14,154 nucleotides of DNA, taken from W0P28-013 sp963593685. GTDB lineage: Bacteria; Bacteroidota; Bacteroidia; Bacteroidales; Paludibacteraceae. The stretch spans positions 1 through 14,154 of the forward strand of contig CAVBBP010000061.1 of NCBI GenBank assembly GCA_963593685.1. The letters are read 5' to 3'. Below are positions 6,963 to 13,980 of the stretch, piece by piece (the stretch's first letter is position 1; every line of letters starts with the position of its first letter). The translations under genes and the position numbers were made by a program. The notes beneath the pieces were generated by a model that did no database searches, was not told where the DNA came from, and worked only from the letters and a program-made list of their open reading frames with translations.

Positions 6963-7359
6963 GGGGCTGTTTTTGGTTTTGACAGCGAGCAGAAGAGGTA
7001 TGTAAGCACGCAGTGCGACGCCGGATAGCACTCAAATCTTCGACGGCAAAACATTAACTGGCGAAACAAATTACGCTCTCGCTGCCTAAACGAAGTTTAG
7101 TACTTTAGGCTTAATTCTAGCACAGGTGCTGGAACGGGACATCTCTCGAATGCCACTCCCTGAAGCGGTTCGGTCAAAGAGGTGTAGGAAAATCGGGGAT
7201 AGTCGGTCGTGGCCGCGCACGGCAGGCGAAACACTCTGCGGATAAGGCGACGGTTGGTGGCTTCGGTCTTGCCGCCGCACGAAAACCAAGACGAAGATAA
7301 GCGTGTAGAAAGCATATTGCTTCCTCGTTTGGACGCGGGTTCGACTCCCGTCAGCTCCA
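6963..7359 (+). ncRNA. ssrA: tmRNA (transfer-messenger RNA)
   Basis: tmRNA enters ribosomes stalled on broken messages with SmpB, accepts alanine and then supplies a short reading frame that ends translation and marks the product for proteolysis. The 5' end GGGGCTG (6963-6969) pairs with CAGCTCC (7352-7358) as a 7-bp acceptor stem with one G-U pair, followed by discriminator A7359. The T arm is CGGG-TTCGACT-CCCG (7337-7351). The 5' part has the conserved TTTTGACAGCGAGCAGAAG. The tag frame lies at 7060-7089 and is followed by a TAAACGAAGTTTA hairpin. The gene is one-piece, about 397 nt. CCA is not encoded (CAA follows), so it must be added. It has its own promoter and a following hairpin. Confidence 0.97.
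7060..7089 (+). other. tmRNA proteolysis-tag reading frame, GETNYALAA
   Basis: GGC GAA ACA AAT TAC GCT CTC GCT GCC TAA encodes GETNYALAA and a stop. This is the tag recorded for Bacteroides tmRNA, and its ALAA end is the usual degron for ClpXP-type proteases. The stop codon forms the 5' side of the next hairpin. Confidence 0.95.
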
Positions 7360-7362
7360 CAA

Positions 7363-7390
7363 TCTTTTTTGCGCTGTAGTGCAAAAAAGA
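7363..7390 (+). terminator. Hairpin just after ssrA, likely terminator or processing stem
   Basis: TCTTTTTTGC (7363-7372) and GCAAAAAAGA (7381-7390) are perfect 10-bp complements around an 8-nt loop, four bases after the mature tmRNA end. No T-run follows the stem (ATTTCAAATT comes next), so it may terminate weakly or protect or guide the 3' end. Confidence 0.5.
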
Positions 7391-7403
7391 ATTTCAAATT
7401 GAG

Positions 7404-7442
7404 GTTGATGAGTTGATAAGTTTAACGCATTGGTGAAAGTCT
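7404..7442 (+). repeat. 39-nt dispersed repeat, copy 2
   Basis: It matches 2903-2941 at 37 of 39 positions; the differences are in the ATT-R-G-K-GAAAG part near the right end. It lies in the short gap between the tmRNA hairpin and the parE leader. Confidence 0.85.
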
Positions 7443-7480
7443 GTGAGGCGAAATCAATCTTCAAATTTTCAAATGAAATA

Positions 7481-7516
7481 ACTTTACACACTTTATAGAC
7501 TTTACACACTTTACAC
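7481..7516 (+). repeat. Four tandem 9-mers (ACTTTACAC) before parE
   Basis: ACTTTACAC, ACTTTATAG, ACTTTACAC, ACTTTACAC follow at a 9-nt period and stop seven bases before the parE ATG. They replace the ribosome binding site region; no Shine-Dalgarno sequence is seen. The first unit lies in TAACTTTA, one base from a -7 box, but has no matching -33 element. Confidence 0.85.
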
Positions 7517-7523
7517 ACTCATT

Positions 7524-9416
7524 ATGGCCGAAGAAGAGATTATCACCACCAAAAGCGACTACACCGACGACAATATCCGCACGCTCGAAGGGCTTGAGCA
7601 TGTGCGTCTGCGTCCGGGCATGTACATCGGCAAACTCGGCGATGGCAACGCTACCGACGACGGCATCTATGTGCTGCTGAAAGAGGTTATCGATAACTCT
7701 ATCGACGAATTTCGTATGCACTTCGGCACAACCATCGAGATTACGCTTGCCGACCGCACGCTGACCGTGCGCGACTATGGGCGCGGCATTCCGCAGGGCA
7801 AAATGGTGGCGGCCGTTTCGATAATGAACACGGGCGGCAAATACGACACCAAAGCCTTCCAAAAATCGGTCGGACTCAATGGCGTCGGCACCAAAGCCGT
7901 CAATGCGCTGTCGTCGGCATTCATGGTGAAATCGTTCCGCGATGGGCAGGTGAAACAGGCCGATTTCGAGTGCGGAAAACTGACGAAAGAGTACGACCTT
8001 GCGCCAACCACCGAAAAAGATGGCACGCTTGTGGTTTTCACGCCCGACGAATCGATATTCGGCAAATACGCCTTCCACGAGGATTTCATCGAAACGATGC
8101 TCCGCAACTACAGTTACCTCAATTCGGGGCTGACAATGGTGTTCAACGGACGCAAATTCGTGTCGCGCAACGGTCTGCTCGACCTGCTGCAAGAGCGCAG
8201 CACCTCCGAACCACTCTACCCGATCGTGCATCTCAAAGGCGACGACATCGAAATTGCTTTCACACACAGCGACCAGTACGGCGAGGAGTACTACTCGTTT
8301 GTCAATGGCCAAAACACCACGCAAGGCGGCACGCATCAGAGCGCATTGCGCGAACATCTGGCGCGCACCATCAAGGAGTATTACAACAAGAATTTCGAGT
8401 TGGCCGACATTCGCAGCGGTATTGTGGCAGCCATCGCCATCAATGTGATAGAGCCGACATTCGAAAGTCAGACCAAAATCAAACTCGGCTCGGCAAATAT
8501 GGCCCCCGAAAAAGATAGCGACGGACACCCATATCCGCTTTCGGGCATCAGTGTGAACAAGTTTGTGGGCGATTTTGTGAAGCGCGAAGTCGATAATTTT
8601 CTACACAAAAATCCGCAGGTGGCCGAAACGCTTTTGAAAAAAATTGTCGAATCGGAAAAAGAGCGCAAAGCCATTGCAGGCGTGTCGAAATTGGCACGCG
8701 AGCGGGCCAAAAAGGTGAGTCTGCACAACAAAAAACTGCGCGACTGCCACATTCACTACAACGATGCCAAAGGCGATTTGCGCGAAGAGAGTTGCATTTT
8801 CATCACCGAGGGCGATTCGGCGTCGGGTTCCATCACCAAAAGCCGCGATGTGAACACACAAGCGGTGTTCAGTCTGCGTGGCAAACCACACAACTGCTAC
8901 GGCGAAACCAAAAAAGTGGTTTACGAAAACGAGGAGTTGAACTACCTGCAAGCCGCCCTCAACATCGAAGACGGACTCGAAGGGCTGCGCTACAACAAAG
9001 TGATTATCGCTACCGATGCCGATGTCGATGGTATGCACATTCGCCTGCTGATGATGACCTATTTTCTGCAATTTTTCCCCGATTTGGTGCGCAAAGGGCA
9101 TGTCTATATCCTGCAAACGCCGCTTTTCCGCGTGCGCAACAAGAAAGAGACGCGCTACTGCTACACCGACGAGGAACGCCTTGCCGCCATCGACGAACTG
9201 AAGCCAACGCCCGAAATCACACGATTCAAAGGACTTGGCGAAATCTCGCCCGACGAATTCAAACACTTCATCGGCAAAGATATGCGCCTCGACCAGATAC
9301 TGCTCCGCAAAGAGGACGCCGTAGCCGAACTGCTGGCGTTCTACATGGGCAAAAACACGCCCGAACGGCAAGATTTCATCGTCGAAAATCTCGTCGTCGA
9401 TTTGGACGAGCCGTAA
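7524..9416 (+). CDS. parE: DNA topoisomerase IV subunit B (type IIA, ParE)
   Basis: ParE is the ATPase half of topoisomerase IV, which with ParC decatenates sister chromosomes and relaxes supercoils. The 630-residue protein shows RPGMYIG (30-36), the GHKL ATP site EVIDNSIDE (54-62, E54 and N58), DYGRGIP (84-90), the ATP-lid GLNGVGTKAVNALS (117-130), QTK (316-318), whose lysine contacts the gamma phosphate, and the TOPRIM motifs EGDSASG (429-435) and DADVDG (498-503), then RFKGLGE (567-573). ParE rather than GyrB is favoured by GKLGDGNATDDGIYVLLKEV and SLRGKPHN, typical of Bacteroidota ParE. The start lies at the end of a 9-mer array. parC is not in the window; a TPR gene follows. No strong promoter is visible. 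Confidence 0.95.
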   Translation: MAEEEIITTKSDYTDDNIRTLEGLEHVRLRPGMYIGKLGDGNATDDGIYVLLKEVIDNSIDEFRMHFGTTIEITLADRTLTVRDYGRGIPQGKMVAAVSIMNTGGKYDTKAFQKSVGLNGVGTKAVNALSSAFMVKSFRDGQVKQADFECGKLTKEYDLAPTTEKDGTLVVFTPDESIFGKYAFHEDFIETMLRNYSYLNSGLTMVFNGRKFVSRNGLLDLLQERSTSEPLYPIVHLKGDDIEIAFTHSDQYGEEYYSFVNGQNTTQGGTHQSALREHLARTIKEYYNKNFELADIRSGIVAAIAINVIEPTFESQTKIKLGSANMAPEKDSDGHPYPLSGISVNKFVGDFVKREVDNFLHKNPQVAETLLKKIVESEKERKAIAGVSKLARERAKKVSLHNKKLRDCHIHYNDAKGDLREESCIFITEGDSASGSITKSRDVNTQAVFSLRGKPHNCYGETKKVVYENEELNYLQAALNIEDGLEGLRYNKVIIATDADVDGMHIRLLMMTYFLQFFPDLVRKGHVYILQTPLFRVRNKKETRYCYTDEERLAAIDELKPTPEITRFKGLGEISPDEFKHFIGKDMRLDQILLRKEDAVAELLAFYMGKNTPERQDFIVENLVVDLDEP

Positions 9417-9488
9417 GTTTTTTAGCGAGCAGTGATTTAATACGCCCAATGCTAATTAAAGACTCGATACACAACACCAAATTCACTA

Positions 9489-9520
9489 CGAGAGGAGAGT
9501 TTTTTTGTTCTTTCCTCTCG
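9489..9520 (+). other. Stem-loop after parE, possible terminator
   Basis: CGAGAGGAGAG (9489-9499) pairs with CTTTCCTCTCG (9510-9520), 11 bp with one G-U pair, around a T-rich 10-nt loop. It lies 73 nt after the parE stop. AAATTTATAT follows instead of a T-run, so terminator function is uncertain. Confidence 0.5.
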
Positions 9521-9577
9521 AAATTTATATAGGGTGTGCTTTTAAGGCTTTTCTAAAAGTTGTATTTATCATTAAAT

Positions 9578-9608
9578 TTGCAGAAAACGCACCAAATCGC
9601 TATTTTTG
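9578..9608 (+). promoter_or_regulatory. Promoter of the TPR gene
   Basis: TTG at 9578-9580, a 20-nt spacer and TATTTTTG at 9601-9608 fit the Bacteroidota consensus. The ATG is at 9858, so the leader would be about 240 nt and would contain all the repeats of this gap. A second -7-like box, TAAATTTG (9573-9580), lacks a -33 element. Confidence 0.7.
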
Positions 9609-9676
9609 CACAAAATTTGCACACTTTCAGGTAGTTAGTAGTTAGAAGTGAATTTGAATTAGGAGTTAGGCATGAG

Positions 9677-9758
9677 GAGTGAGGAATTTTTTAATTGTCC
9701 AATTATCTAATTTCCAATTACTTAATTATTTGAAAATTTGAAGATTGCGGCTTTTCGG
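9677..9758 (+). repeat. Dispersed intergenic element, internal copy of the window-end repeat
   Basis: After GAGGAGTGAGGAATTTTTT, the stretch AATTATCTAATTTCC...TTTGAAGATTGCGG resembles the reverse complement of 44-107. Positions 9740-9758 are identical to 44-62 inverted, and related to 13967-14003 in direct orientation. It lies in the leader of the TPR gene. Confidence 0.75.
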
Positions 9759-9767
9759 CTACCGCAA

Positions 9768-9828
9768 CCTGAAACCTGAAACCTGAAACCCGCGCGAAGC
9801 GCGAAAAAACTTACTTGCGAAACCACAA
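9768..9828 (+). repeat. Composite repeat, copy 2 (CCTGAAA heptamers plus 39-nt unit)
   Basis: Three CCTGAAA heptamers (9768-9788) lead into the 39-nt unit at 9790-9828, which matches 1982-2020 with two mismatches and has the CGCGCGAAGCGCG palindrome. It ends 29 nt before the TPR gene start, so it lies on the mRNA leader. Confidence 0.85.
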
Positions 9829-9857
9829 AGAAATTTGTAGGAATTAAAAAAGAAACC

Positions 9858-11978
9858 ATGGACGAACGCGCTGTCATCAAGCAATACTGCCAAATTTTGG
9901 ACGCTCTGCCTCAAAAACACCTTGCCGACGCTTTTGCAGGGCTTTTTGCACTGGCCGATACGGCAGGCGATTGGTCGTTGCGCGACCGTTGCGAGCAGCA
10001 GCGCGATGTCTATCGTCAGTGGCTTCAATACGCTGTGCTGGGCATCGACGATCCACAGCAGGAGGCGATTTTTGCCAATGTGGTGGAACAAATCTACAGC
10101 CTTGCCGATGCGCTGAAAGCGGCACTGTTGCAGCGGTTTTCGGCGCGTTTGCCCTACGAACTGATGCGCACAACACCGCCCACTTCGGTGGCAGATTTGT
10201 GCAACGAATGCCTGTTAGCGCAAGGCGAAGCGTTGGAGCAGACCGAACGCCGCCTGTTTGATGTGGTGTGGCTGTCGCAACGCTGGAGCGAAGACGAGCG
10301 CACCATACTGACCGATTTTCTCGAAAATCCGCTGGCAAGCGAGCGCGCCAAATGTCTGGTGGTGTCGGCTACCACTTTGTCGCTGCTGCGTTTCTACGAT
10401 TCGGACAAAATGGCATTTTTGCTCGACGGTTGCTACGCACCGCAAACTGCGGTAGAACAGCGTGCGGTTGTGGGCGCAGTGCTGGCGTTGGCGTTTCATG
10501 CCCATCGCATTGCTATCGACCACGCTGTTTCGGTGCGGCTGGCGGCACTTGCCGACGATGCAGCCTTTCGCAACGCACTGAAATCGGCCTATTTGCAGTT
10601 GGTGCGCACTTCCGAAACCGAGGCGGTTACCAATCGCATTCGCAACGAGATAATGCCCGCAGTGGTGCGCATTACGCCGAAAATTTCGGACAAAATTGAC
10701 GAGATTCTCGCACGCGACGACGAGGATGGGCTGAATCCCGATTGGCAAGATGTGTTCGACGATATGGGATTGACAGATAAAATGCAAGAGTTCAGCGAGT
10801 TACAACTCGATGGCGCCGATGTTTATGCCGCCACATTTGCCAAACTGAAATCCTATCCGTTTTTTGGTGCGGTGGCCAACTGGTTGCTGCCGTTCGATGC
10901 GTCGCACAGCAGTGTAACGGCACTTTTGGACGGCGGGCGCAATCTGTTTGCTACCATCATGAAGATGCCCTATCTTTGCAATTCCGACAAATACTCGTTC
11001 TGCTTGAGCATGGCGCAAGTTGCTGAAAATCAGCGTAAAGTGATGCTGAATGGCATCGATGCCGAGTCGGAACAGGCGCAAGAGATGCTCAACGACGAGC
11101 GGTTTATAAATCCCGAAATTACATCGCAAACCGTTGCAAATCAGTACATTCAAGATTTGTATCGGCTCTACACGCAGCACCCACGGCGTGCCGATTTCGA
11201 CAATCCGTTGGCGGCGGTGTGGGCGTTTTACAAAACGGACATTTTTGCGCAACTTTTCCCCGAAAATGCCACGCGCACGCAGATTGCCGAATACTACCTG
11301 TCGAAAGGGCTTTTTGCCGATGGCGCAGCGCAATTCGAGGCGTTACTTGCCGACAATCCGCACGATGGTTCGCTGCTGCAAAAATTGGGCTATTGCTACC
11401 AAAAAATGGCCGATTATGCCAAGGCTGCCGACGCTTATAGTCGCTCCGACCTCTATCTGCCAAACACTTTTTGGACTTTGCGGCGGCTGGCGTTCTGCCA
11501 ACGGCGTTTGGGCGATGCCGCAAAAGCACTCGAAGCGTACACCGCGTGTGAAAAATTGCAGCCCGACAACTTCAAAATTCTGCTGCAAGAAGGTCACTGT
11601 TTGGTGGAACTGAAACGCTACAAAGAGGCCATCGAAATCTATTTCCGTGCCGACAATCTGCACCCCGACGATGTTACTTGCCGTCGTGCGGTGGCGTGGT
11701 GCTATCTGCTTGATAGTCAATTTGATAAATCGCTAAATCAGTATAAAAAACTGACTGCTGCTGCGTCGCACCGTGCCGACTGGCTGAATATGGCGCACGC
11801 CTACCTTTTGCTGGGTCAGCGCGAGCGTGCGTTGGCGTGCTACCGCCACTGTCTTGCGCTCTACGAGTCATCGGCCGACTTTTTTGCCGCACTCGCCGCC
11901 GACACACCCACACTGACCGCCTTGGGACTTTCGTCCGCCGCCATTTTTACCCTTACCGAAGCGTTGAAATTGGCGTAA
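9858..11978 (+). CDS. Large tetratricopeptide-repeat protein
   Basis: The 706-residue product has no signal peptide or membrane segment, so it is probably cytosolic. About 470 N-terminal residues are helical and match no family I can name. From about residue 476 there are at least five TPR-type helix pairs, such as AEYYLSKGLFADGAAQFEAL, LGYCYQKMADYAKAADAY, LAFCQRRLGDAAKALEAY, EGHCLVELKRYKEAIEIY and MAHAYLLLGQRERALACY. Each shows the W/L-G-Y-A-P-like TPR spacing, so the C-terminal half is likely a protein-binding solenoid. The partner is unknown. The ATG at 9858 follows an A-rich leader (AAAAAAGAAACC). It has its own promoter and is convergent with the minus-strand gene; hairpins lie between them. 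Confidence 0.85.
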   Translation: MDERAVIKQYCQILDALPQKHLADAFAGLFALADTAGDWSLRDRCEQQRDVYRQWLQYAVLGIDDPQQEAIFANVVEQIYSLADALKAALLQRFSARLPYELMRTTPPTSVADLCNECLLAQGEALEQTERRLFDVVWLSQRWSEDERTILTDFLENPLASERAKCLVVSATTLSLLRFYDSDKMAFLLDGCYAPQTAVEQRAVVGAVLALAFHAHRIAIDHAVSVRLAALADDAAFRNALKSAYLQLVRTSETEAVTNRIRNEIMPAVVRITPKISDKIDEILARDDEDGLNPDWQDVFDDMGLTDKMQEFSELQLDGADVYAATFAKLKSYPFFGAVANWLLPFDASHSSVTALLDGGRNLFATIMKMPYLCNSDKYSFCLSMAQVAENQRKVMLNGIDAESEQAQEMLNDERFINPEITSQTVANQYIQDLYRLYTQHPRRADFDNPLAAVWAFYKTDIFAQLFPENATRTQIAEYYLSKGLFADGAAQFEALLADNPHDGSLLQKLGYCYQKMADYAKAADAYSRSDLYLPNTFWTLRRLAFCQRRLGDAAKALEAYTACEKLQPDNFKILLQEGHCLVELKRYKEAIEIYFRADNLHPDDVTCRRAVAWCYLLDSQFDKSLNQYKKLTAAASHRADWLNMAHAYLLLGQRERALACYRHCLALYESSADFFAALAADTPTLTALGLSSAAIFTLTEALKLA

Positions 11979-12018
11979 AACCATTAGCAAAATTTTTCAC
12001 GAAGTGAACAAAAATAGC

Positions 12019-12049
12019 AGCGCCGCCGCACTGCGACAGCGCTCTTTAT
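12019..12049 (+). terminator. Possible terminator of the TPR gene
   Basis: AGCGC (12019-12023) pairs with GCGCT (12039-12043), with a weaker inner CGC-ACT-GCG stem (12027-12035). CTTTATTT follows. The stem has mismatches, so the call is tentative. A smaller TTCAC-GAA-GTGAA hairpin lies at 11996-12008. Confidence 0.35.
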
Positions 12050-12103
12050 TTACGGATTGACGGATTTTTCCAAATCAACAAATAACCAAATCTGCAAATC
12101 CAC

Positions 12104-12130
12104 AAAAAAGGGACGCACTCAGTGCGTCCC
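12104..12130 (-). terminator. Intrinsic terminator of the minus-strand exported protein
   Basis: GGGACGCAC (12110-12118) pairs with GTGCGTCCC (12122-12130), a perfect 9-bp stem with a 3-nt loop. On the minus strand it is followed by six T residues (A-run at 12104-12109 on the + strand). It lies 24 nt after the minus-strand stop codon and may also stop transcripts from the TPR gene. Confidence 0.9.
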
Positions 12131-12135
12131 CATTG

Positions 12136-12156
12136 TCAATTATCAATTATCAATTA
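12136..12156 (-). repeat. Three TAATTGA heptamers that include the stop codon
   Basis: On the minus strand TAATTGA repeats three times, and the first TAA is the stop codon of the exported protein. The array runs from the stop to the terminator region. Confidence 0.85.
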
Positions 12157-13443
12157 TTTCACCACAATTTTGGCAACTTTGTTGTTGGCTTTTACGATGT
12201 AGATGCCCTCGCCAAGCGTGCTTTTTTGGTTCTGCGCGGTAACATTCAAGCCAGTGATGGTGTAGATTTGCGCGCCCTCTTCGGCATAGATGCGGCCGTT
12301 GTGTGCATAGACATTGGTCAGCACTTCGAGTGTGCGGATAGCGGTCGTCTCGATAATTTTGATGGTTGCCGCACCTTTTCCTACGGTTTCGTAAGTGCCT
12401 TTGTATTGGGTAATGTCGCCCACAATCTCTACCAAGTCGCCAACATTGGCAATTTTGCCCTCATCTAAAGGTTTTACTTGATAAGCCTCAAATACTTTTC
12501 CGCCATCTTTTTCGTCGGCCAACCATACAGAGTAGTTGCCGAACTTTTCCATATCTTCCGATGGCGTGCCTTCAAGTTCCGTTACATAGCCGTGAATGAC
12601 ATATTTGCCGCCAGCCGCAATTTCGCTATCGGCCGAAACGGTTTTGGCAATCTCTACCGCTTGGGCGCAGGTAATCACAGTGGCTTCTTTGACGGTAACG
12701 ACGCAAGTATCGGCATACGACATACCTTCGGCGGGCGTTATCGTAGCGATAATTTTTGCCATACCAATGCCCATTGCCATCACTTTACCATTGACCACGG
12801 TAGCCACGGCTTCGTCGTCGGTAGTCCAAACCACATCTGTCGTGGCATCTTCGGGGACAAGCGTCGCCATCAGGGTTGCCGACTTGTACTGCTCCAACTC
12901 CAACGACTCTTTGTCGAGCATAATGCCAGTGGCAACAACCTCTTCCAGCGAATCTGCATTAACACCCCATACCACGCCACGATATGCGTTTTTTACCGTT
13001 GTCATAGCGAGTGTAAAACCTTCGGTGTTGCCATCGATTTTTATTGTGAAAAAATAATCGGAGGTTACTTCACCAACAAAGGTAAAAGGTGAACTATTAG
13101 CAATTCCAGCATTGGCAGTAAGCACCAAACTGTCGATAGCGAGTTTTACATCCTCTTTGTCAGCAGCGAGTCTAATTGAGCCTTTCTTATCTTTCCACGC
13201 AGCCGCATGGAGATAAAGCACATTTTTCCCTTTAGGAACATCAATGGTCATCTCGCCAATTTTGCTACCTATTCCCATTTTGACGGCATCATAACTTTCT
13301 TCGTTAATTTTAACGATAGCCTTTTCGCCTTGAGTTCCAGCCGTCATAGTTACATTACTCGTATAGACTTTCGAGTAATCAGTTGCGGCAAAAGCCACTG
13401 TTGTAGCGCACAAGGCCGCTACGAGAATAGAAATTTTCTTCAT
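12154..13443 (-). CDS. Exported Big_2 / OB-fold protein with type IX secretion tail
   Basis: The 429-residue product starts with a signal peptide (MKKISILVAALCATTVAFA, cut near residue 19-20). Residues 21-165 form an unassigned beta-rich domain. Residues 171-252 are a bacterial Ig-like Big_2 domain (ATGIMLDKESLELEQYKSAT, VWTTDDEAVATV, GKVMAMGIGMAKI). Residues 256-365 resemble the OB-fold domain seen in many Bacteroidales exported proteins (GKYVIHGYVTEL, YSVWLADEKDGGKVFEAYQV, VGDLVEIVGDITQYKGTYE). Residues 372-429 are a Por/T9SS tail: NVYAHNGRIYAEEGAQIYTI, TGLN, GEGIYIVKANNKVAKIVVK. It should cross the outer membrane by type IX secretion and be attached or released; its ligand is unknown. It has its own promoter and terminator and is transcribed towards the TPR gene. 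Confidence 0.92.
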   Translation of the reverse strand: MKKISILVAALCATTVAFAATDYSKVYTSNVTMTAGTQGEKAIVKINEESYDAVKMGIGSKIGEMTIDVPKGKNVLYLHAAAWKDKKGSIRLAADKEDVKLAIDSLVLTANAGIANSSPFTFVGEVTSDYFFTIKIDGNTEGFTLAMTTVKNAYRGVVWGVNADSLEEVVATGIMLDKESLELEQYKSATLMATLVPEDATTDVVWTTDDEAVATVVNGKVMAMGIGMAKIIATITPAEGMSYADTCVVTVKEATVITCAQAVEIAKTVSADSEIAAGGKYVIHGYVTELEGTPSEDMEKFGNYSVWLADEKDGGKVFEAYQVKPLDEGKIANVGDLVEIVGDITQYKGTYETVGKGAATIKIIETTAIRTLEVLTNVYAHNGRIYAEEGAQIYTITGLNVTAQNQKSTLGEGIYIVKANNKVAKIVVK

Positions 13444-13605
13444 AATAATAAAATTTTGTTGGTTAATAAAGATTTCAAATTTCAGAATTTCAAATTTCAG
13501 ATTGTCTTCGTCTATTTTCTATAAACGATAACCTCTCACCTATAAACTTTCGGTTGCAGATTTGGTTATCTAGAAAAATCTATCATCTGCCGTTCATCTT
13601 TGTTG

Positions 13606-13635
13606 CAAAGATACGATACTTTTTTCGTCGCGCAA
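13606..13635 (-). promoter_or_regulatory. Promoter of the minus-strand exported protein
   Basis: On the minus strand TTG (13635-13633), a 19-nt spacer and TATCTTTG (13613-13606) match the Bacteroidota consensus. The leader to the ATG at 13443 is about 155 nt and holds AAATTTGAAATTCTGAAA-type repeats at about 13475-13500; the start is preceded by AT-rich sequence without a Shine-Dalgarno motif. Confidence 0.85.
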
Positions 13636-13755
13636 CACCAAATATCAAGATTTATAGTTATTTAACTTATTGATTAACAAGTGTTAATCGAATGGTTGTC
13701 TTGCACTCGTTCCTAATTTTTTGTTGGACTATTGAATCGAATAAATTTGTCAATC

Positions 13756-13821
13756 TGTAAATTTGTAAATTTGTAAATTGTCGTGGTCGTAGCCCCCTTT
13801 TCCATCTTCCCCAAAGGGGAA
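13756..13821 (+). repeat. TGTAAATT octamers and inverted copy of the C/G-rich hairpin repeat
   Basis: TGTAAATT repeats three times at 13756-13779. AGCCCCCTTTTCC...TTCCCCAAAGGGGAA at 13791-13821 resembles the reverse complement of 1915-1947, with TTCCCC (13807-13812) pairing with GGGGAA (13816-13821). The 73-residue minus-strand frame over 13667-13888 is built from these repeats. Confidence 0.65.
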
Positions 13822-13980
13822 AACCATGCGGACAGGTTAAGGAGATTCCTATAGCGTATTTCAAAAGGGGATTTCTATAAATTCCCAACTATCACGAGAA
13901 GAGTGAGAAGTTAGTAACAAGTAGCAAGTAGCAAGATACAAGACTTTTGACGAAGACTAAAACAAATTATTTGAAAATTT

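Noticed and set aside
7086..7397. Minus-strand reading frames of 95 and 103 residues
   Set aside because: They lie antisense to the tmRNA; the peptide VELTGVEPASKRGS is a known kind of false protein from the complement of the conserved tmRNA 3' end.
7461..8528. 355-residue minus-strand frame over parE
   Set aside because: It is the antisense shadow of strongly conserved parE codons and has no family motif.
12110..12130. Operator palindrome
   Set aside because: The stem with a T-run on the minus strand, just after the minus-strand stop, is better explained as an intrinsic terminator.
13667..13888. 73-residue minus-strand frame
   Set aside because: It is composed of the dispersed hairpin repeat and octamers; the peptide PLWGRWKRG comes from that repeat.
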